The notes under the pieces were generated by a model. The model was not told the origin of the DNA and did not search any database. It saw only the letters and a program-made list of their open reading frames with translations. A stretch of 35,692 nt of DNA from Polyangiaceae bacterium (lineage in GTDB: Bacteria; Myxococcota_A; Polyangia; Polyangiales; Polyangiaceae), in assembly GCA_025937895.1 (NCBI GenBank), contig JAICQL010000064.1, positions 1 through 35,692 on the forward strand, in the 5' to 3' direction. Positions 16,344 to 24,548 of this stretch are shown here, piece after piece. Each line of letters opens with the position of its first letter. The stretch's first letter is position 1. Position numbers and translations under genes: made by a program.

Positions 16344-17255
16344 CTAGTCCGCCAGGATGGGCCGCAGATCCTTCAGGCACCAGTCGAAGGGGCGCTCGCC
16401 GACGGCAACGTCGGCGGGCAGTTGCCAGGCGATGTTGTCGAGGCCGTTGCCCGTGGGCAGGGCCAGGTTGAAGCTGGCGCCCCAGCAGTACTGATCCATC
16501 TCGCTGAACAGCGCATCTTGCTGGGCGCCGCTGGTGACCGCCGGCAGCTCCTTGCAGAACACGCTCGACTCCTGCGTGCGATCGAAGCCGGCGGGCAGCG
16601 CCTTGAAGCGGATGAAGTTGATGGTGGGGCCTTCGATCGTGAAGGCGAAGCCGATCACGTTGCCGAGCTGCCAGGGCCGCGCGACCTCGGCTGGAGCGCC
16701 CGCCCCGGCGTCGCCCGCGTCGGCAGCCGCGCCGGCGTCTGCACCTGCATCCACGCCCGCATCGCCGCCGCTGCCGGGCGCGCTCTGGTTCAGGTTGAAG
16801 CCAAACTCCACGCCCCAGTACTGGCCGTAGTTGCCGCTGCCGTTGTCGCCCAGCGGCACCTCGGCGAGGTTGCCGCTGATACAGATCTGCCCGGGCTCGT
16901 TGCCCACGGTGATGGTGTTGCCCATGGCTGCGCGCGCCAGGAAGGCGCCGCCGCGGATGCCGTAGGGGTTGGGGCCGATGGCGTACGGCACTTCACCGCT
17001 GCCGGCGACCAGCTGCAGCGGCTCGCCCAGGCTGAGGCTCGGGCCGCCGCCAGCGCCGCCGGAGGCGGGGCTGCCAGCAACGCCGGCGCTCCCTCCCGGG
17101 AAGATGCCGGAGAGGCCGCCGCTACCGCCGCTTTGCCCGACCTGCCCGCCGCTACCGCCACTGCCGCCGCTGCCGCGCAGCGCGCGCTGCTCCGTACCAC
17201 ACGCGAGCCCCAGCACGCCCGCCAGCATCAGCCACTCGCTCCGCACTCGCTTCAT
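16344..17255 (-). CDS. Hypothetical Gly-rich lipoprotein with DAG-repeat insert
   Basis: A 303-residue protein from an ATG at 17253-17255. The signal peptide ends in LGLAC. A flexible linker of SGGSGG-type repeats runs to about residue 70. The folded part begins SLSLGEPLQLVAGSGEVPY and contains NPYGIRGGAFLARAAMG, GQYWGVEFGFNLNQ, WQLGNVIGFAFTIEGP, FCKELP and AFDWCLKDLRPI-like C-terminal sequence. This beta-rich domain is split near the middle by a low-complexity insert made of DAG/ADAG repeats. No family is recognised; the beta-rich, Trp/Tyr-containing domain could bind carbohydrate or form a jelly roll, but there is no motif that proves it. It ends at the terminator 16191-16234 and is divergent from the phosphofructokinase gene. 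Confidence 0.75.
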   Translation of the reverse strand: MKRVRSEWLMLAGVLGLACGTEQRALRGSGGSGGSGGQVGQSGGSGGLSGIFPGGSAGVAGSPASGGAGGGPSLSLGEPLQLVAGSGEVPYAIGPNPYGIRGGAFLARAAMGNTITVGNEPGQICISGNLAEVPLGDNGSGNYGQYWGVEFGFNLNQSAPGSGGDAGVDAGADAGAAADAGDAGAGAPAEVARPWQLGNVIGFAFTIEGPTINFIRFKALPAGFDRTQESSVFCKELPAVTSGAQQDALFSEMDQYCWGASFNLALPTGNGLDNIAWQLPADVAVGERPFDWCLKDLRPILAD

Positions 17256-17396
17256 CGCTTCGCCGCCTTCACACGCTCTCACTTGCTCTGCCCCGCCACG
17301 GGTGCCCGGCTTACAGTGCCGCGACCGTAACACACGCTGCCGGGTCCGCTGCTTCCTCTGTCCAGGCGGCAGACTTACGAGCTGACCACAATGGGC

Positions 17397-17411
17397 CCGC
17401 AGTAACTGCGG
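17397..17411. promoter_or_regulatory. Palindrome upstream of pfkA
   Basis: CCGCAGT-A-ACTGCGG is a perfect 7+1+7 inverted repeat ending 31 bp before the first pfkA ATG, in the divergent region between the Gly-rich lipoprotein and pfkA. It could be an operator or part of the pfkA leader; no regulator is suggested by the sequence. Confidence 0.35.
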
Positions 17412-17442
17412 CGAAAGGCGGCGGAAACGGGCATGGGAGACG

Positions 17443-18831
17443 ATGGCGCTCATGGCGCTGGGACTCACCGAACACGAACGTGCGCGCCGCGTGGTCGCCG
17501 CGGACCTGGAAATCGACATCCTGGGCCCCTGCAAGTACCCGTCGCCGCTCGCAGAGCGCCTGGCCCACTCGACCATTCACTACGTGGGCCAGGCTGACCG
17601 CGTGCTCCTGGAGGACCGGCTGTCGCAGGTGATCGCGCAGGGAGACGAGCTGGCGCAAGCACCTGCCTTCGAGCTGGCAGGGCCGCGCCATCAGCTCTTC
17701 TTTCAACCCTCGCGCCTGCGCTGCGGCATCGTCACCTGCGGAGGTCTGTGCCCGGGCCTGAACAACGTCGTGCGTGGCCTGGTGCTGGAGCTGACCCACG
17801 GCTACGGGGTCAGCCAGATCTACGGCTTCCGTTACGGCTACCAGGGCCTGGTGCGGCGTCATGGCATCGGGCCCGTGCGCCTGACCCCGACCGTGGTGGC
17901 GGACGCTCACCACGAGGGGGGCACGATGCTCGGCACGTCACGCGGCAACCAGGATCCGGCGGAGATGGTCGACCGCTTGCAGGAGCTGGACATCGGCGTG
18001 CTGTTCGTGATCGGCGGAGACGGCACGTTCCGCGGCGCGATGAGCCTGGTGGCGGAGCTGCGCAAGCGCGGGCTACCCATCGGCGTCGTCGGCATCCCGA
18101 AGACGATCGACAACGACATTCACTTCATCGACCGCAGCTTCGGCTTCGAGACGGCGTTCTCCTCGGCCGTGGACGTGATCCGCAGTGCACACGTGGAGGC
18201 CACCGGCGCCAATAACGGCATCGGTGTGGTGAAGCTGATGGGGCGCCACTCCGGCTTCATCGCCTGCCACGCGGCGCTGGCCTCCACGGACGTGGACGCC
18301 GTTCTCATCCCCGAGGTGCCGTTGCGCCTGGAGGGGCCGGGCGGGCTGTTCGAGTTGCTGGAGGCGCGGCTGGAGCAGCAGTCGCACGCGCTGCTGGTGG
18401 TGGCGGAGGGCGCCGGACAGGACCTGTGCGCGGAGGCCGGCGATGGGCCGCGCACGGATGCCAGCGGCAACGCGCGGCTGGCGGATGTCGGTGTGGTGCT
18501 GCGCGATCAGCTCCTTGCGCACTTCAGGCGCCGCCGCACCGAGATCACGCTCAAGTACATCGACCCGAGCTATCACATCCGCAGCGTGCCGGCGTCACCA
18601 GCAGACAGCGTGTACTGCTGGAACCTGGCGCGCAACGCGGTGCACGCCGCGATGGCGGGCAACACCAACATGCTGATCGGGCGCTGGCACGGCCACTTCG
18701 TGCACGTGCCGATGCCGCTGGCCACGCGCTTTCGCAAGCAGGTCAACGTGCTCGGCGATCTGTGGGCGGCGGTGGTGGAGTCGACGGGGCAGCCCTTCTC
18801 GTTTGATCCGCGACCCGCCCAGGCGTCATAG
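17443..18831 (+). CDS. pfkA: ATP-dependent 6-phosphofructokinase, long (plant/trypanosome-like) form
   Basis: A 462-residue phosphofructokinase, longer than the ~320-residue enteric enzyme because of a ~90-residue N-terminal extension. The PFK domain starts at RCGIVTCGGLCPGLNNVVRG. GGDGT at 191-195 and PKTIDND at 219-225 form the active site, followed by GRHSGFIACHAAL and IPEVPL. A Gly in GGDGT argues for ATP rather than pyrophosphate as donor, while Lys instead of Gly in PKTIDND is the state found in the group that includes plant and trypanosome ATP-PFKs. It phosphorylates fructose 6-phosphate in glycolysis. GGGAG at 17435-17439 lies 3 bases from the ATG at 17443 and 12 from the one at 17452, so either could be used. 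An AGGCGC/GCGCCT hairpin follows the stop. Confidence 0.92.
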   Translation: MALMALGLTEHERARRVVAADLEIDILGPCKYPSPLAERLAHSTIHYVGQADRVLLEDRLSQVIAQGDELAQAPAFELAGPRHQLFFQPSRLRCGIVTCGGLCPGLNNVVRGLVLELTHGYGVSQIYGFRYGYQGLVRRHGIGPVRLTPTVVADAHHEGGTMLGTSRGNQDPAEMVDRLQELDIGVLFVIGGDGTFRGAMSLVAELRKRGLPIGVVGIPKTIDNDIHFIDRSFGFETAFSSAVDVIRSAHVEATGANNGIGVVKLMGRHSGFIACHAALASTDVDAVLIPEVPLRLEGPGGLFELLEARLEQQSHALLVVAEGAGQDLCAEAGDGPRTDASGNARLADVGVVLRDQLLAHFRRRRTEITLKYIDPSYHIRSVPASPADSVYCWNLARNAVHAAMAGNTNMLIGRWHGHFVHVPMPLATRFRKQVNVLGDLWAAVVESTGQPFSFDPRPAQAS

Positions 18832-18879
18832 GCGCAGCCCGGCGCCTCCCCCCAAAAGCGCGCAACTGCTCCGGGGGGT

Positions 18880-18896
18880 GTACCGACAATGGGTAC
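18880..18896. promoter_or_regulatory. Inverted repeat upstream of the small peptide gene
   Basis: GTACC and GGTAC, spaced by GACAATG, lie 75 bp before the peptide start. They may be an operator for the peptide gene or chance; nothing else resembling a promoter was recognised between pfkA and the peptide. Confidence 0.25.
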
Positions 18897-18970
18897 AAGC
18901 GCACACGGCGCTGCTCACCGAGCCCTTCAGACGGGCGGTGCAGCCAACTTGAAGAGAATGAGGGACGAAC

Positions 18971-19144
18971 ATGAACAAGCGTAGCAACAACGTCGGCGTC
19001 GAGATCAGTGATGCACAGCTCGGTATGGTGCATGGTGGTGGCGTGACGGTCGCCTCCGACGAGAACAACAACTACAAGCTCGACCTCAAGCCGGTGGTCG
19101 AGACGGCCAAGTGGGCGTGGAAGAAGATCAAGAGCTGGTTCTGA
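18971..19144 (+). CDS. Small peptide with double-glycine leader, candidate RiPP/bacteriocin precursor
   Basis: A 57-residue product. The leader contains VEISDAQLGMVHGG, which fits the bacteriocin-type double-glycine pattern (helical acidic stretch, hydrophobics at -12, -7 and -4 relative to the cut, then GG). Cleavage after Gly23 would leave a 34-residue peptide beginning GVTVASDENNN and ending in the cationic amphipathic stretch AKWAWKKIKSWF with three Trp. There is no Cys, so a lanthipeptide or disulfide peptide is excluded. A good ribosome site (GAGGGA) lies 6 bases before the ATG, and two hairpins follow the stop, so the gene looks real and monocistronic. No C39-peptidase ABC transporter, immunity or modification gene is in the window. 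It may be an antimicrobial or signalling peptide; function is inferred only from leader and composition. Confidence 0.72.
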   Translation: MNKRSNNVGVEISDAQLGMVHGGGVTVASDENNNYKLDLKPVVETAKWAWKKIKSWF

Positions 19145-19158
19145 GCCCGACGTTTGCT

Positions 19159-19232
19159 GCCGGCGTGGCGAGCGGGACACGCCGGCGAGAGAGCTGATGA
19201 GAGCCGAACACCGGACGCGGTGCTTCGGCTCT
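19159..19232 (+). terminator. Two hairpins after the peptide gene, shared with the RND operon end
   Basis: The first hairpin (19159-19186) is a perfect 9-bp stem GCCGGCGTG / CACGCCGGC starting 15 bp after the peptide stop. The second (19200-19232) pairs AGAGCCGAACACCG with CGGTGCTTCGGCTCT with one bulged base and is followed by CTTGCTTTG on the plus strand. The second hairpin sits 33 bp beyond the RND stop and may serve both directions. Confidence 0.65.
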
Positions 19233-19264
19233 CTTGCTTTGCGCGCTGCTCACTCTGCCGCTGC

Positions 19265-22200
19265 TCACTCTGCCGGTGCCAGCGCCGGCTGAGCCGAGCC
19301 GCGACGCTGCCACCAGCGGCTGAGCGCTCCGCTCAGCGCCTCCATGTACATGTAGAACACGGGGGTCACGTACAGGGTGAGCAGCTGCGAGAACAAGAGC
19401 CCGCCCACGACCGCGACGCCCAGGGGCTGGCGTGACTCGGCGCCGGCGCCTTGCCCGAGCGCGATGGGCAGGGTGCCCAGCAGCGCGGCCAGGGTGGTCA
19501 TGGTGATCGGACGGAAGCGCACCAGGCACGCCTCGTAGATGGCGTCTCGCGCGGACTTGTTCGGGTCGCGCCGGGCCTCGACGGCGAAGTCGATCATCAT
19601 GATGCCGTTCTTCTTCACCAGGCCCACCAGCAAGATCACGCCGACGAAGGCGTACACGTTCAGATCGAAGCCGAACAGCATCAGGCTCAGCAGCGCGCCG
19701 AAGCCGGCGAAGGGCAGGGCCGACAGGATCGTGAGCGGGTGGATGGTGCTCTCGTACAGGATGCCCAGCACCAGGTAGATCACGAACACACTGATGAGCA
19801 GCAGCATGCCCAGGCCGCCGAGTGAAGACTGAAAGGCCTCGGCCGAGCCCTGAAAGCGGGTCGTCACGCTCTCCGGCAGCAGGCGCTGCGCGGTGCTCTC
19901 CGCCACGGAGATGGCGTCACTCAGCGCGTGGCCCGGGGCCACGTTGAAGGAAACGGTGGCCGCTGGCAGCTGCCCCGAGTGGTTGACGGAGAGCGGGCCG
20001 ACCCTGCGCTGGATGCTGGCCACGGCGGGCAAGGGCACCAGCGCTCCGCCGTCGGCGCGCACATACAGTTGCTCGAGCGCGCTCGGAGCGCGCTGGGTGC
20101 GCGGATCGAGCTCCAGGATCACGGCGTAGCTGTTGGTGGGGGCATAGATGGTGGAGACCTGGCGCGAGCCGTACGCACCGTACAGCGTCTGCTCGATGGC
20201 CTGCACCGAAACGCCCAGCTGCGCGGCGCGGTCGCGATCGATCTGCACGCTGATCTGCGGATTGTTCAGCTGCACGTCGGTGGTGACGTCGCTCAGCGCG
20301 GGCGACTTGCTCAGCTCCTCCGCCAGGCGCGGCGCCTCGCGGTACAAGAGCTCGGTGTCGGCGCTCTGCAGGGTCAGCTGGTATTCGCTCTTGCTCTGCC
20401 TGCCGCCCAGACGGATGGCGGGCGGCACCTGCACGAACGAGCGCATGCCGGGGACGTCGGCCAGCAGCGGCCCCAGCTCCCGCGCGATCTCGCTGGCGCT
20501 GTGCTCGCGCTCTGACTTGGGCCGCAGGCGGATGAACAGGTTGCCCTGGTTCGTGCCGGCGCGGCTGCCGCGCGAGCCGACCGCGGACATGAAGGCCTCC
20601 ACGTCGGGGTGCTGCCGCACGATCTCCGCGATCTGCTGCTGGCGCTCGGCGGCAGCCTCAAAGGAGATGCCCTCCACCGCCTCGGTGGTGATGTTGAGCT
20701 GATCGGCGTCCTCCGTGGGCAAGAAGCCCTTGGGAATGGCCACGAACAGCCCCACGCTGCCGAGCAGGATCAGGAAGGAGCCGGCCAGGGTCAGGCGCGG
20801 ATGGTCCAGCACCTTCTGCAAGGTGCGAGCGTAGTAGCCGAGCAGCGCATTCAGCCCGCGCTCGGTGACCTGGTAGAAGCGGCCCTGCGGCGCGGCGGCG
20901 TCGTGTGGCTTCAGCCAGCGCGCGGCCAGCATGGGGGTGAGGGTGAGCGAGACCACGCCCGAGACCAGGATGGCCACGGCGATGGTGACGGCGAACTCGC
21001 GAAACAGGCGCCCCACGATGCCGCCCATGAACAGGAAGGGCACGAACACGGCGGCAAGCGACAGGGTCATCGAGACGATGGTGAAGCCGATCTCCTTGCT
21101 GGCGTCGAAGGCGGCCTGCATCGGCGTCTTGCCGTGCTCCACGTGGCGCACGATGTTCTCCAGCACCACGATGGCGTCGTCCACGACGAAGCCCACGCTC
21201 AGGGTCAGCGCCATGAGCGAGAGGTTGTTCATCGAGAAGTCGAGCAGGTACATCACCGCGAAGGTGGCGAACAAGGCCAGCGGCATGCTGGCGCTGGGGA
21301 TGAGGGTGGCCGTGGCGCGGCGCAGGAAGGCGAAGATCACCGCCACCACCAGCGCCAGGGTGATCAGCAGGGTGAGCTGCACGTCGTGCACGGACTCCTG
21401 CACGGTGAGCGAGCGATCGAACAAGACCTCCAGGGTGACGGCCGCGGGCGTGTCGGCGCGGAAGCGCGGCAGCAAGCTCAGCACCGCCTGCGCCACCTCG
21501 ACGGTGTTGGCGCCGGGCTGCTTCTGCACGGCCAGCACCACGGCCCGCTCGCTGCCCTGGGCGGACGCACGCCAGGCGGCGGTCTTGTCGTTCTCGACGC
21601 TGTCGAGCGCGCGGCCCAGATCCGCCAGGCGCACGGGCGCGCCGTTCCGGTACGCGACGATCAGCGGCAGGTATTCACTGGCGCGCTGCAGTTGCCCGTT
21701 GGTCTCGATCGAGAAGGCCTTGTGCGGCCCGTACAGGGTACCGGTGGGCAGGTTGACGTTGGCGTTCTGCACGGCGCTCGCGACCTGATCCAGGCCGATG
21801 CCGGCAGACGCCAGCTTCTGCGGATCCACCTGCAGGCGCACGGCGTACTTCTGCGAGCCGTACACCTGCACCTGCGCCACGCCGCGCACCTGCGAGATGC
21901 TCTGCGCCAGGCGCGTCTCGGCGAACTCGTTGACCTCGTGCAGCGGCAGGCTCTGGCTGCTGAGCGAGAGCAGCAGGATGGGCGCGTCCGCCGGGTTTAC
22001 CTTGCGGTAGCTGGGCGGGTTGGGCATGTCGTCCGGCAGCCGCGGCGTGGCCCGGGCGATGGCGGCCTGCACGTCCTGCGCGGCCGAGTCCAGATCGCGC
22101 GCCAGGTTGAACTGCAGGGTGACGTTGGTGACGCCCAGCGCGTTCTCCGAGCTGAGCGAGTCGAGCCCGTCGATGGCCGAGAACTCGCGCTCCAGCGGGG

Positions 22201-22393
22201 TGGCCACGCTGGTGGCCATGGTCTCCGCGCTGGCGCCGGGCAGCTGCGCGCTGACCTGGATGGTGGGAAAGTCCACGTCCGGCAGGGCCGCGACCGGCAG
22301 CCGCAGGTAGGCGAGGAAGCCGAACAGGAGCAGCGCCAGCATGATCAAGCTGGTCGCCACCGGGCGACGGATGAAGGGCGACGAGAAGTTCAC
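19265..22393 (-). CDS. RND multidrug efflux pump, MdtB/MdtC-like HAE1 family
   Basis: A 1042-residue inner-membrane RND transporter, the usual length for AcrB-like pumps. The first helix (VATSLIMLALLLFGFLAY) is followed by LPDVDFPTIQVSAQLPGAS and PLEREFSAIDGLDSL, characteristic of the MdtB/MdtC branch. The central part has the membrane motif LSVGFVVDDAIVVLENIVRH with the paired Asp of proton relay and later FVGVILLVGLVKKNGIMMID. It exports hydrophobic compounds together with the adaptor encoded just upstream; an outer-membrane TolC partner is not in the window. The start is a GTG that overlaps the TGA of the adaptor gene, so translation is coupled. Transcription is toward 19265, divergent from the two-component system. 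A 15-nt tandem duplication spans the stop region (19246-19275). Confidence 0.95.
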   Translation of the reverse strand: MNFSSPFIRRPVATSLIMLALLLFGFLAYLRLPVAALPDVDFPTIQVSAQLPGASAETMATSVATPLEREFSAIDGLDSLSSENALGVTNVTLQFNLARDLDSAAQDVQAAIARATPRLPDDMPNPPSYRKVNPADAPILLLSLSSQSLPLHEVNEFAETRLAQSISQVRGVAQVQVYGSQKYAVRLQVDPQKLASAGIGLDQVASAVQNANVNLPTGTLYGPHKAFSIETNGQLQRASEYLPLIVAYRNGAPVRLADLGRALDSVENDKTAAWRASAQGSERAVVLAVQKQPGANTVEVAQAVLSLLPRFRADTPAAVTLEVLFDRSLTVQESVHDVQLTLLITLALVVAVIFAFLRRATATLIPSASMPLALFATFAVMYLLDFSMNNLSLMALTLSVGFVVDDAIVVLENIVRHVEHGKTPMQAAFDASKEIGFTIVSMTLSLAAVFVPFLFMGGIVGRLFREFAVTIAVAILVSGVVSLTLTPMLAARWLKPHDAAAPQGRFYQVTERGLNALLGYYARTLQKVLDHPRLTLAGSFLILLGSVGLFVAIPKGFLPTEDADQLNITTEAVEGISFEAAAERQQQIAEIVRQHPDVEAFMSAVGSRGSRAGTNQGNLFIRLRPKSEREHSASEIARELGPLLADVPGMRSFVQVPPAIRLGGRQSKSEYQLTLQSADTELLYREAPRLAEELSKSPALSDVTTDVQLNNPQISVQIDRDRAAQLGVSVQAIEQTLYGAYGSRQVSTIYAPTNSYAVILELDPRTQRAPSALEQLYVRADGGALVPLPAVASIQRRVGPLSVNHSGQLPAATVSFNVAPGHALSDAISVAESTAQRLLPESVTTRFQGSAEAFQSSLGGLGMLLLISVFVIYLVLGILYESTIHPLTILSALPFAGFGALLSLMLFGFDLNVYAFVGVILLVGLVKKNGIMMIDFAVEARRDPNKSARDAIYEACLVRFRPITMTTLAALLGTLPIALGQGAGAESRQPLGVAVVGGLLFSQLLTLYVTPVFYMYMEALSGALSRWWQRRGSAQPALAPAE

Positions 22394-23694
22394 CGCGCGC
22401 CTCCCGGAGCGGCAGGCGCGGGCTCTGCCGGCAGGCGTGCCTGCGCGGCGCGCCCAGGGCTGACGGCAGGCCTGGCAGAGCTGCCAGCGCTGCCAGGCTC
22501 AGCCGCAGGCTGAATGGTGACGGGCGCCCCGTCCTTGAGGCGAACGAAGCCGTCGGTGACGACGCGAGCCTGCGGGCTCACTCCGTCGCGCAGCAACGCC
22601 AGTCGATCGGTGGTGCGTAGCACCTGCACCGGCTGCTGCTTCACCTTCTGATCTGGACCGACGACGAACACGTACGTGCCGTCCTGCGCCTCGCGCACGG
22701 CCTCTGCCGGCACCACCAGCGCGTCGTGATCCGTACCCAGGGTGAGCACCACGTCCACGCTGGCGCCGGGCCAGAGCGCGAGATCGTGGTTGGTGAACGT
22801 GGCCTTCAAGCTGATCGTGCCGGTGGCCGTGTCGACAGTGTTCTCCAGGAACGTGAGCTGGCCCTGCGCGGGCGGCGCACCCTCCACCCCCTGTGCGCCC
22901 TCCAGCCGCTGCGTCGCGCGCACCGGTAGCGCTCCGCTGGCCAGGCCCTGGCGGATGGCCGCCAGGTGCTGCTGCGGCACCGCAAAGCGCACCTGCACGG
23001 GGGAGAGGCTGCGGATCACCACCAGTGGCTGCGCCGCGTTGGCCTGGATCACGTTGCCCGCGTGCACCAGCAGGCTGCCGGTCTTGCCGTCGATGGGCGA
23101 GGTGATGCGCGTGAACTTGACGTTCAAGCTGGCGCTCTCGATCTGCGCGCGCATCTGCTCCACCTGCGCGCGCGCGGACGCCGCGTCTGCCTGGGCCTGC
23201 GCCAGCTGCTGCTCGGTAGCCAGACCCTGCTCCGCCAGCTGCGCGTAGCGCTCCGCTTCACTGCTCGCTTGCTGGGCGAGCGCGCTGCTGCGCGCCAGCT
23301 CCGCGCGCGCGGCGGCCAGGGACGCGCGGTACGGGCGCGTGTCGACGCTGAACAGCAGGTCGCCCTTCTTCACGAAGGCGCCCTCGACGAAGTGCACCTC
23401 CGTGATCTGACCGCTCACCTGCGGCACCACCGCGACGCTGTTACTCGCCTCCACCGTGCCGAAGGAGCGCAGCTCGATGGGCACGTCTTCGGCCTTCACC
23501 TCCGCCACGGTCACCGGCGCGGCGGCGCCCGCGCTGCCCTTGTCAGCGCTGCCCTTGTCAGCGCTGCCGGGCTGGGCTCCCGACTCGGACTGGGCCGTGG
23601 CAGAATGGCTCTGCGCTGCCGGGCGAAGCAGCAGCCACGTGGCCATACCCACGCAAGCTGCCAGCAAGGCTGCGAAGGCGAGCCATCTCTTCAT
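22390..23694 (-). CDS. RND efflux periplasmic adaptor (membrane fusion protein)
   Basis: A 434-residue MdtA/AcrA-like adaptor from an ATG at 23692-23694. One N-terminal membrane anchor (LAFAALLAACVGMATWLLL) is followed by a Ser/Ala/Gly spacer with a short GSADK repeat. The first lipoyl half reads SFGTVEASNSVAVVPQVSGQ and FVKKGDLLFSVD, then a helical hairpin (ALAQQASSEAERYAQLAEQG to VEQMRAQIESASL), the second lipoyl half ITSPIDGKTGS, and barrel and membrane-proximal domains (FLENTVDTATGTISLKATF, VPAEAV). An Ala/Pro-rich tail ends the protein. It links the RND pump to an outer-membrane channel. The stop overlaps the pump's GTG. It is divergent from the response regulator, with about 150 bp between. 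Confidence 0.93.
   Translation of the reverse strand: MKRWLAFAALLAACVGMATWLLLRPAAQSHSATAQSESGAQPGSADKGSADKGSAGAAAPVTVAEVKAEDVPIELRSFGTVEASNSVAVVPQVSGQITEVHFVEGAFVKKGDLLFSVDTRPYRASLAAARAELARSSALAQQASSEAERYAQLAEQGLATEQQLAQAQADAASARAQVEQMRAQIESASLNVKFTRITSPIDGKTGSLLVHAGNVIQANAAQPLVVIRSLSPVQVRFAVPQQHLAAIRQGLASGALPVRATQRLEGAQGVEGAPPAQGQLTFLENTVDTATGTISLKATFTNHDLALWPGASVDVVLTLGTDHDALVVPAEAVREAQDGTYVFVVGPDQKVKQQPVQVLRTTDRLALLRDGVSPQARVVTDGFVRLKDGAPVTIQPAAEPGSAGSSARPAVSPGRAAQARLPAEPAPAAPGGAR
23531..23568. repeat. 15-bp tandem repeat inside the adaptor gene
   Basis: The unit GCGCTGCCCTTGTCA occurs twice (23531-23545, 23546-23560) and again in part (GCGCTGCC, 23561-23568). On the coding strand it gives the repeated peptide GSADK in the spacer after the membrane anchor. 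Being a multiple of three, copy-number change would only lengthen or shorten this linker. Confidence 0.85.
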
Positions 23695-23843
23695 GTACGG
23701 CGGGGAGGGAGACAGCGAAGGGGAGGACCACACTGCTCGAAGATAGAGCCAGCGCCTTGCCGAACTCTGTCGCGATTGTGTCTTAGTGTGTAGGCCCGCG
23801 GGCGTTGTGCGTCCAGCCGCCGTGCCGGGGTATGATTCAACAC
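23695..23843. promoter_or_regulatory. Divergent control region between efflux operon and two-component system
   Basis: About 150 bp separate the adaptor start (minus) from the response-regulator start (plus), so both promoters and any binding sites of the regulator should lie here. GTGTCTTAGTGTGTAG near 23776-23793 has a repeated GTGT element spaced by four bases, a possible half-site pair for an OmpR-type regulator. No convincing -10/-35 set was found. Confidence 0.4.
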
Positions 23844-24548
23844 ATGGAGCACGCACGCCTGCACGTGTTGCTCGTGGAGGACGACGCCAAGCTGGCTCGA
23901 CTCACGCGCGACTACCTGGAGCATCATGGGTTGCTGGTGACCAGCGTGGCGGATGGCAACAGCGCCGTGCGCGAGGGACTGCGCGCTGACATCGACGTCG
24001 TGGTGCTGGATCTGATGCTGCCGGGGCGCGACGGCTTTGACGTGTGCCGTGAGCTGCGCAGCAAATCGCATGTGCCGATCATCGCCGTCACGGCGCGGGT
24101 GGACGTGGCCGATCGCGTGCTGGGCCTTACCCTGGGCGCGGACGACTACGTGACCAAGCCATTTGCCGCGCGCGAGCTGCTGGCGCGCATCGAGGCCGTG
24201 GCGCGCCGCGCCCAGGGCCGCGCGGGCCCGGAGGCGCAGCTGCGCGTCGGGCGGCTGCAGCTGGACACCGCCAGCTTGACGGCGACGCTCGACGGCCGCG
24301 CGCTGCAGCTCACTGCCTACGAGTTTGCGCTGCTGCGCGTGCTGGCGGACAACGCCGGGCGCGTGCTCAGCCGCGAGCGCCTGCTGGAGCTGGCCAAGGG
24401 CAACGCGGACGAGGCCTTCGATCGCTCGATCGACGTGCGCATCTCGCGCCTGCGCCAGAAGCTGGGGGATGATCCACGGCACCCGGTGTTGCTCAAGACC
24501 GTGCGCGGCTCCGGTTATCTGCTCAATCCGCGGGGGGACGAGGGATGA
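23844..24548 (+). CDS. OmpR/CpxR-type response regulator
   Basis: A 234-residue regulator. The receiver domain (about 6-120) has VEDD, phosphoacceptor Asp56 in VVLDLMLPGRDG, Thr83 in AVTAR and Lys105 in VTKPF. The C-terminal OmpR-type winged helix (about 140-230) has LTAYEFALLRVLADNAGRVLSRE, the recognition region AFDRSIDVRISRLRQKLGDD and KTVRGSGYLL. The ATG at 23844 places VEDD seven residues in from the usual spot; an in-frame ATG at 23832 would add four residues and cannot be excluded. Its stop overlaps the sensor kinase start (ATGA). Being divergent from the efflux operon, it most likely controls that operon. Confidence 0.92.
   Translation: MEHARLHVLLVEDDAKLARLTRDYLEHHGLLVTSVADGNSAVREGLRADIDVVVLDLMLPGRDGFDVCRELRSKSHVPIIAVTARVDVADRVLGLTLGADDYVTKPFAARELLARIEAVARRAQGRAGPEAQLRVGRLQLDTASLTATLDGRALQLTAYEFALLRVLADNAGRVLSRERLLELAKGNADEAFDRSIDVRISRLRQKLGDDPRHPVLLKTVRGSGYLLNPRGDEG

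Noticed and set aside
20609..22513. Plus-strand frame of 634 codons opposite the RND pump
   Set aside because: Antisense shadow made of His, Gln, Gly and Val; the pump is unambiguous on the other strand.
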